DNA from: an uncultured Bacilli bacterium | Lineage (GTDB): Bacteria > Bacillota_I > Bacilli_A > RF39 > UBA660 | Length of the DNA stretch: 42,009 nucleotides | Assembly: GCA_934101275.1 (NCBI GenBank) | Contig: CAKOQM010000006.1 | Location: forward strand, 1-42,009 | Direction of reading: 5' to 3' | Part shown: piece after piece, positions 38,168-42,009 of the stretch | How the letters are laid out: each line of letters begins with the position of its first letter | Position numbering within the stretch: the first letter of the stretch is position 1 | Translations under genes and position numbers: made by a program | The notes under the pieces: generated by a model | What the model saw: only the letters and a program-made list of their open reading frames with translations | Told to the model about the DNA's origin: nothing | The model's database searches: none

Positions 38168-38977
38168 ATGAAACAAATTTGTTTTTCATCTGTAATAAAA
38201 AATGAAGAAGAAAAAAATCATTTTATCCCTCATCGCCCTTGTAAGTGTAATTTTCTTGGGGGGGGGGTTATTTTAAAATTTAAAGAAAATAAACTTCTTT
38301 TAAAAGAACAACAAGAAAGTGTGTTATCGTTCTTTTTAGAAGATTCTAAAGTAGAAGAAATACCATCTAAAGATAGTGGTTATTACTTTGACCGAGATAA
38401 ATCAAATTGCACAAATGAAGCCCAAGTAGAATGGGATAGTATCTCTTGGAGTCCTAAAATAAAAATGAGTAAAGAAAACAAAGAAAGAGTAAGTTGCCAA
38501 CTTTATTTTTCGAAAACTTACCATGAAGGTATATTAAATGGAACAGATCTTGTTTTAAAAGACGATCTTATTCCTATTACTTTAGAAGATGATGGAACCG
38601 TTAGAAAAGCTGATTTAACAACACCTTGGTATTCTTATGCGGATAAAAAATGGGCCAATGCTGTTATTTTACAAAACAGTTATGATGCTTTATCTACTGA
38701 AGGGAAAGTTGTTGGGGCCACTAAGAAAAGTGATTATGTCTCTTTTGATGGTGTTGATGACAATATCGATTTAGGCTTTGAAAATTATGATTTTGAAAAT
38801 CAGTTAACAATTTCTGTAAAATTGAAATTAAATCGGGTTGTTTCAAATGTAGCTCAATGTTTGTTAGGGAATTGGGAAGCTGCTGGGGGAGGAATTTTTG
38901 CCTTTGGTAATGAATTTCAGTATGAGTTTTATGATGCGAATTCTTCAATTATAAAACGTTATCTTCTGGTGTATTAG
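38168..38977 (+). CDS. Phase-variable surface protein, N-terminal part (LamG/concanavalin-like domain); frame-shifted
   Basis: The long frame from ATG 38168 (GGAGGA five bases upstream) has a poor N-terminus. A second start at ATG 38202 gives MKKKKIILSLIALVSVIFLG, a clear signal or anchor, but that frame runs into TAA right behind the G10 run. With 11 or 8 G it would continue into the body. The body has a CxLYF module (SNCTNEAQVEWDS...SCQLYFSK) and a LamG-type start (YVSFDGVDDNIDLGFENYDFENQLTISVKLKL). The frame ends at TAG 38977, while the domain's continuation lies one frame over from about 38941. It is one gene with the next entry. Confidence 0.7.
   Translation: MKQICFSSVIKNEEEKNHFIPHRPCKCNFLGGGVILKFKENKLLLKEQQESVLSFFLEDSKVEEIPSKDSGYYFDRDKSNCTNEAQVEWDSISWSPKIKMSKENKERVSCQLYFSKTYHEGILNGTDLVLKDDLIPITLEDDGTVRKADLTTPWYSYADKKWANAVILQNSYDALSTEGKVVGATKKSDYVSFDGVDDNIDLGFENYDFENQLTISVKLKLNRVVSNVAQCLLGNWEAAGGGIFAFGNEFQYEFYDANSSIIKRYLLVY
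38258..38267 (+). repeat. Poly-G tract, 10 G (candidate phase-variation switch 1)
   Basis: Ten consecutive G in a genome with hardly any G-runs above five. It lies directly behind the signal-peptide codons of the first surface gene. The upstream signal-peptide frame and the downstream body frame are offset such that one added G (or two lost) joins them. Confidence 0.9.
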
Positions 38978-39225
38978 ATGATATTACTTCTCATACCTAT
39001 ACACTAAGTTTAACGGCAGATCAAAATTCTATAAAAGCTTATGTTAATGGAATTTTAGTTCAAACGCTCTCAGGAAATTTTACTTCAAAAGCATCCCCTG
39101 TTTCTTTTACCTTAGGAACAAATCCAGGAACAAGTTTTAAATATAATTATCATTATGCTCAGGCAAATATTTATCAGGCTATTATTTATAATCGAGTACT
39201 AAGTGATGAAGAAATTAAAACTAAC

Positions 39226-40470
39226 ATGAGTAATACTATCAAAGTAACCAATAGTGAAGAGCTTTTATCTTATGTGGATTTTACAAACAAAAAAGATTAT
39301 GAAGATAATGAAGTAATTCCTGAAGATATCATTGAGTCTTATTTTGTTTGGATACCCAAATATCGTTATAAGTTGTGGGATTTAGGTAATTATGATAGTT
39401 TAACAGCACTTGATACAACAAAAGTTCATACTATCGATATTTTATTTGGTGATTATAATACTTCAGATGAAAATAAAAAAGAATGTACCACACCAATGAA
39501 AAGTGGTGAAACCGGAAACTGCAAAGTTGGTGATTATATGACGCATCCATCATTTTTAAGTATTCCAAGTACTGGTTTTTGGGTAGGAAAGTTTGAAACC
39601 GGTTATAAAGGAGCTTCTTCGATTTCCTATTTGACTCATTGGGATACTTCAAAAATCATTGTTAAACCGAATACATATGGCCTAAATAGTAATTTCGCTA
39701 TTTCGCATTTAAATGCTTATAACTACAAACGTTCTTTAGACAGTCATGTTATGAAAAATACGGAGTGGGGAGCTATCGCTTATCTTAGCCATTCATCTTA
39801 TGGAAGTGCTTCTAATATTCGCATGAATAATAATTCAAGTTATAAAACCGGATACGCGGCTAATAGTGAACCAACTTGTGGTTATACTGGCCAAAGCGAT
39901 AGTTGTAATACCTACTGTAATGATGATACGTGTAACAGCTCTTATAATACAAGTACAGGTTATCTTTCGAGTACAACAGGTAATATTTATGGCGTTTATG
40001 GTATGAGTGGTATGAGAACAACAGTTATGGGAATCATGTTAGATCCAAATGGTCATCCTTATAGTGGGGCTAGTGTTTCTTATAATTCTGGTTTTAATGG
40101 TTTATTTGGAAATCTAAAGTATAAAAATGATGATGACTCTATAACGGAACTTACAACGGGTATTTCTTATCCTGATGAAAAATACTATGATGCCTATATT
40201 TATAATGACATCCGTCATGATTATAGAATGCGTATTTTAGGTGATGCGATGGGAGAAATGGGACCATATATGTGGCAAGAGTGGTCAGAAAATTTTGGCT
40301 CAGCTGTATCATCTTGGTATGGTGATTTAATGGATCAAAACATTACAACTTATCCAATTATAACACGTGGTTATTTTTATTCTGGTGGTACCTTTTCAGG
40401 AATTTTTGCTTTACAGTCTGGTTATGGTGCTAATGATTTTTTTAAGATTGTCTTAACTGTTTCAGAATAA
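39226..40470 (+). CDS. Surface protein, C-terminal part (end of LamG domain, C-type-lectin-like domain)
   Basis: The open frame actually begins at about 38911, and its start (FFNYKTLSSGVLDDITSHTYTL from 38941) is the missing end of the LamG-like domain. A one-base deletion near 38936-38944 therefore split a single gene of about 755 codons. ATG 39226 is only the first ATG. The remainder has SYFVWIPKYRYKLWD, STGFWVGKFETGYK, MKNTEWGAIAYLS and a terminal RGYFYSGGTFSGIFALQ...FKIVLTVSE, matching the formylglycine-enzyme/C-type-lectin fold of Firmicutes surface proteins. Ligand binding at the cell surface is inferred. Confidence 0.7.
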   Translation: MSNTIKVTNSEELLSYVDFTNKKDYEDNEVIPEDIIESYFVWIPKYRYKLWDLGNYDSLTALDTTKVHTIDILFGDYNTSDENKKECTTPMKSGETGNCKVGDYMTHPSFLSIPSTGFWVGKFETGYKGASSISYLTHWDTSKIIVKPNTYGLNSNFAISHLNAYNYKRSLDSHVMKNTEWGAIAYLSHSSYGSASNIRMNNNSSYKTGYAANSEPTCGYTGQSDSCNTYCNDDTCNSSYNTSTGYLSSTTGNIYGVYGMSGMRTTVMGIMLDPNGHPYSGASVSYNSGFNGLFGNLKYKNDDDSITELTTGISYPDEKYYDAYIYNDIRHDYRMRILGDAMGEMGPYMWQEWSENFGSAVSSWYGDLMDQNITTYPIITRGYFYSGGTFSGIFALQSGYGANDFFKIVLTVSE

Positions 40471-40508
40471 ATTAAACATTAAATGTTATAAAGTATTAAT
40501 TTTTAATA

Positions 40509-40537
40509 TTGTTAAAGAAGAAAAATTAAGATACAAT
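40509..40537 (+). promoter_or_regulatory. Promoter of the second phase-variable gene
   Basis: TTGTTA (40509-40514), 17-bp spacer, TACAAT (40532-40537), 27 bases before the start at 40564. Confidence 0.6.
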
Positions 40538-40563
40538 CAAAATAGTAGAAAAGAGGTAAGAAA

Positions 40564-41977
40564 ATGAAACAAACATTTTTAAATAATAGAAGAACCTCAA
40601 AACCGAAAATATGTTCGGGGGGGGGGTTCTTCTTATAAATTAAGTAAATATAAGGAAAACAAGGAAAGGAAAAAACTCTTATATTTATTCTTAAACATAT
40701 TTTTGTTAATACTAACAGTTAGTTATTTTTATAAAAGTTATGCTTTATATGAAGAAAAGAAAGATTTTGATGCCATTAATGGCCCAGTAGAAGATCCAGG
40801 AGATATTTATTTTGCTTATTATATAGATGGCGTTATATCAAGAAATATGCCAGTTCAAAATACAGGTTACACTTTAGATGAAACAAAATCAAATTGTAAT
40901 AATGGCGTTGTTCCAACTTGGAATAATGCTGGTTGGAAATTTATTGGTGATTATCATAATTACAGTGCTACAACAAATACTAGAACTAAATGTACCTTAT
41001 ATTTTAATAAAACAGCCAAAACAGTAAAAACCGCTTTAGGAAATATTGAAGTTAACACATATACTCCAGATTTTACAAAATCAGCTTGTGATGATGATAG
41101 TTGTGAATCGCATGAAAAAGGAATTTTTGAAACAAACGATTACGATGGCAATCCGACGTATTACTACCGAGGTTCTGTGGAAAACAATTATGTGAAATTT
41201 GCAGGATTTTATTGGCGCATCGTAAGAATCAACAGTAATGGTTCTATTAGAATGATTTACGATGGAACAGTAGCACATGACAACGGAAAATTTTCTGAAG
41301 AGGGAGCTATCGGCAAAAATATTTATAATCCAGTTACGGATAATGCCTATGCTGGCTATATGTACACTATAAATAGTGGTCATGGTTTAGATAATTCTTC
41401 TGAAATGAAAAAAACAATAGATTCTTTTTTTACAAATCAATTAGACTCTTATATAAATTATTTGGATGTTGACGTAGGGTTTTGCGGCGATCGATCCGTA
41501 GCTAATGGACCAAATGATTCTACTTATCATGATAATGTTTTTTATAAAGCTTTCTATCGTGTTAGTACAAATATGCCAACTCTTGTTTGTGAAAATGAAC
41601 TTGATTTTTATACCACTCCTAATTCTAAATATGGAAATAAAGCGTTGACTTATCCAATAGCATTGATTAGTGCTGATGAAGCTATCTATGCTGGTTTAGC
41701 AGGTGGTGTGTTTCAAGGTGCGTATAATTATACAAAAAGTTCCATAAATAATTACCTTGTTGGCACACCAATATATACGATGACGCCATGTGGTGGTTAT
41801 ACTGCTTACGGTTCAATGGATAATAACTGGTGGGATGTTCACGTCTTTTCTATTAAAAATTTTTTGGATGATGATTTCTTGAATCGCGAATATTATACAC
41901 GCCCTGTCATTAACATTCGTTCGGATGTAACAATTACTGGAAGTGGGATTCAAAACGACCCATATCTTGTGAATTAG
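40564..41977 (+). CDS. Phase-variable membrane-anchored lectin-like surface protein; out of frame at 10 G
   Basis: AGAGGTAAG precedes ATG 40564, which opens MKQTFLNNRRTSKPKICSGG and then hits TAA four codons behind the G10 run. With 9 or 12 G the frame continues as SSYKLSKYKENKERKK into a membrane helix (LLYLFLNIFLLILTVSYFY) and the body. That frame is open to 41977; its first in-frame start behind the tract is TTG 40703. The body has the CxLYF module (SNCNNGVVPTWNNAGW...KCTLYFNK) and a lectin-like domain (YYYRGSVENNYVKFAGFYWR, GNKALTYPIALISADE, YYTRPVINIRSDV) closely related to that of the 13204-15213 protein. Confidence 0.75.
40617..40626 (+). repeat. Poly-G tract, 10 G (candidate phase-variation switch 2)
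   Basis: Ten consecutive G after codon 17 of the second surface gene. Loss of one G, or gain of two, joins the start codon frame to the body frame. It has the same length as the first tract, 2.35 kb upstream. Confidence 0.9.
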
Positions 41978-42009
41978 TGTCAAGTAAGTGTCAAAATTGC
42001 AAGAAATTG

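Noticed and set aside
1..42009. CRISPR array
   Set aside because: No regularly spaced direct repeats of 25-40 bases were seen; the only guide-like RNA is the TnpB right end.

Overview
The window looks like chromosome from an AT-rich, low-GC Gram-positive bacterium, most plausibly an uncultured gut member of the Bacilli/Erysipelotrichia side of the Firmicutes. The evidence is Bacillus-type gene content and order (a ytxG-ytxH-like pair, nfo next to a yqfT-like gene, a spoVID-ysxE-like pair, ftsY-ylxM-ffh), RNase J, a leucine T-box, strong AGGAGG-type ribosome sites, and TTGACA/TATAAT promoters with T-rich hairpin terminators. TGA ends real genes (for example the gene ending at 18280), so this is the standard bacterial code and not the Mycoplasma code.

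Layout. 1-2140: an accessory scar holding the 3' end of an Rpn-type nuclease gene, an IS607-type element (a resolvase without its start, then tnpB) and a probable omega/guide RNA. 2337-4794: a MerR-centred block with two near-identical 19-bp-spacer promoters, a DUF2225-like protein, a Cys-rich membrane protein, the MerR regulator and a soluble VirD4/TraG-like ATPase without a conjugation system. 4801-7834: promoter, T-box leader, small membrane protein, leuS. 7943-12961: membrane and zinc-ribbon proteins, including a membrane-anchored HELGH protease and a Ca2+-type P-ATPase. 13204-15213: a large secreted lectin-like protein whose last ~190 bases are sharply GC-rich. 15498-20255: mtnN, a phosphohexomutase, and a SpoVID-like/YsxE-like pair with small genes around it. 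20350-21630: a decayed ISAs1-family element with intact terminal repeats. 21707-30048: a pilin-like protein, endonuclease IV, a PBP2-type transpeptidase, a two-component system followed by a Pho-box-like promoter and short terminated transcript, dus, and an MntP-like protein. 30134-37832: tRNA-Asn, tRNA-His, RNase J, a second pilin-like gene, the SRP genes (ftsY, ylxM, ffh), a lipoprotein and ytxGH-like genes. 37875-41977: two surface-protein genes.

The most striking feature is at the right end. Two adjacent surface-protein genes, in a genome nearly free of G runs, each carry a run of exactly ten G right behind the start of the gene. In both, the N-terminal frame and the long body frame are offset by one base, and a change of one G rejoins them (11 or 8 G for the first, 9 or 12 G for the second). 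This looks like a pair of phase-variable contingency genes, both captured in the non-productive state. They share modules with the protein at 13204-15213, whose GC-rich tail suggests a second route of diversification. Together these proteins look like a variable cell-surface lectin repertoire.

The housekeeping genes are ordinary, but several regulatory arrangements can be read directly: overlapping divergent promoters for RNase J and a pilin-like gene, paired MerR-type promoters, and four phased TTCACA-like repeats right behind a two-component system.
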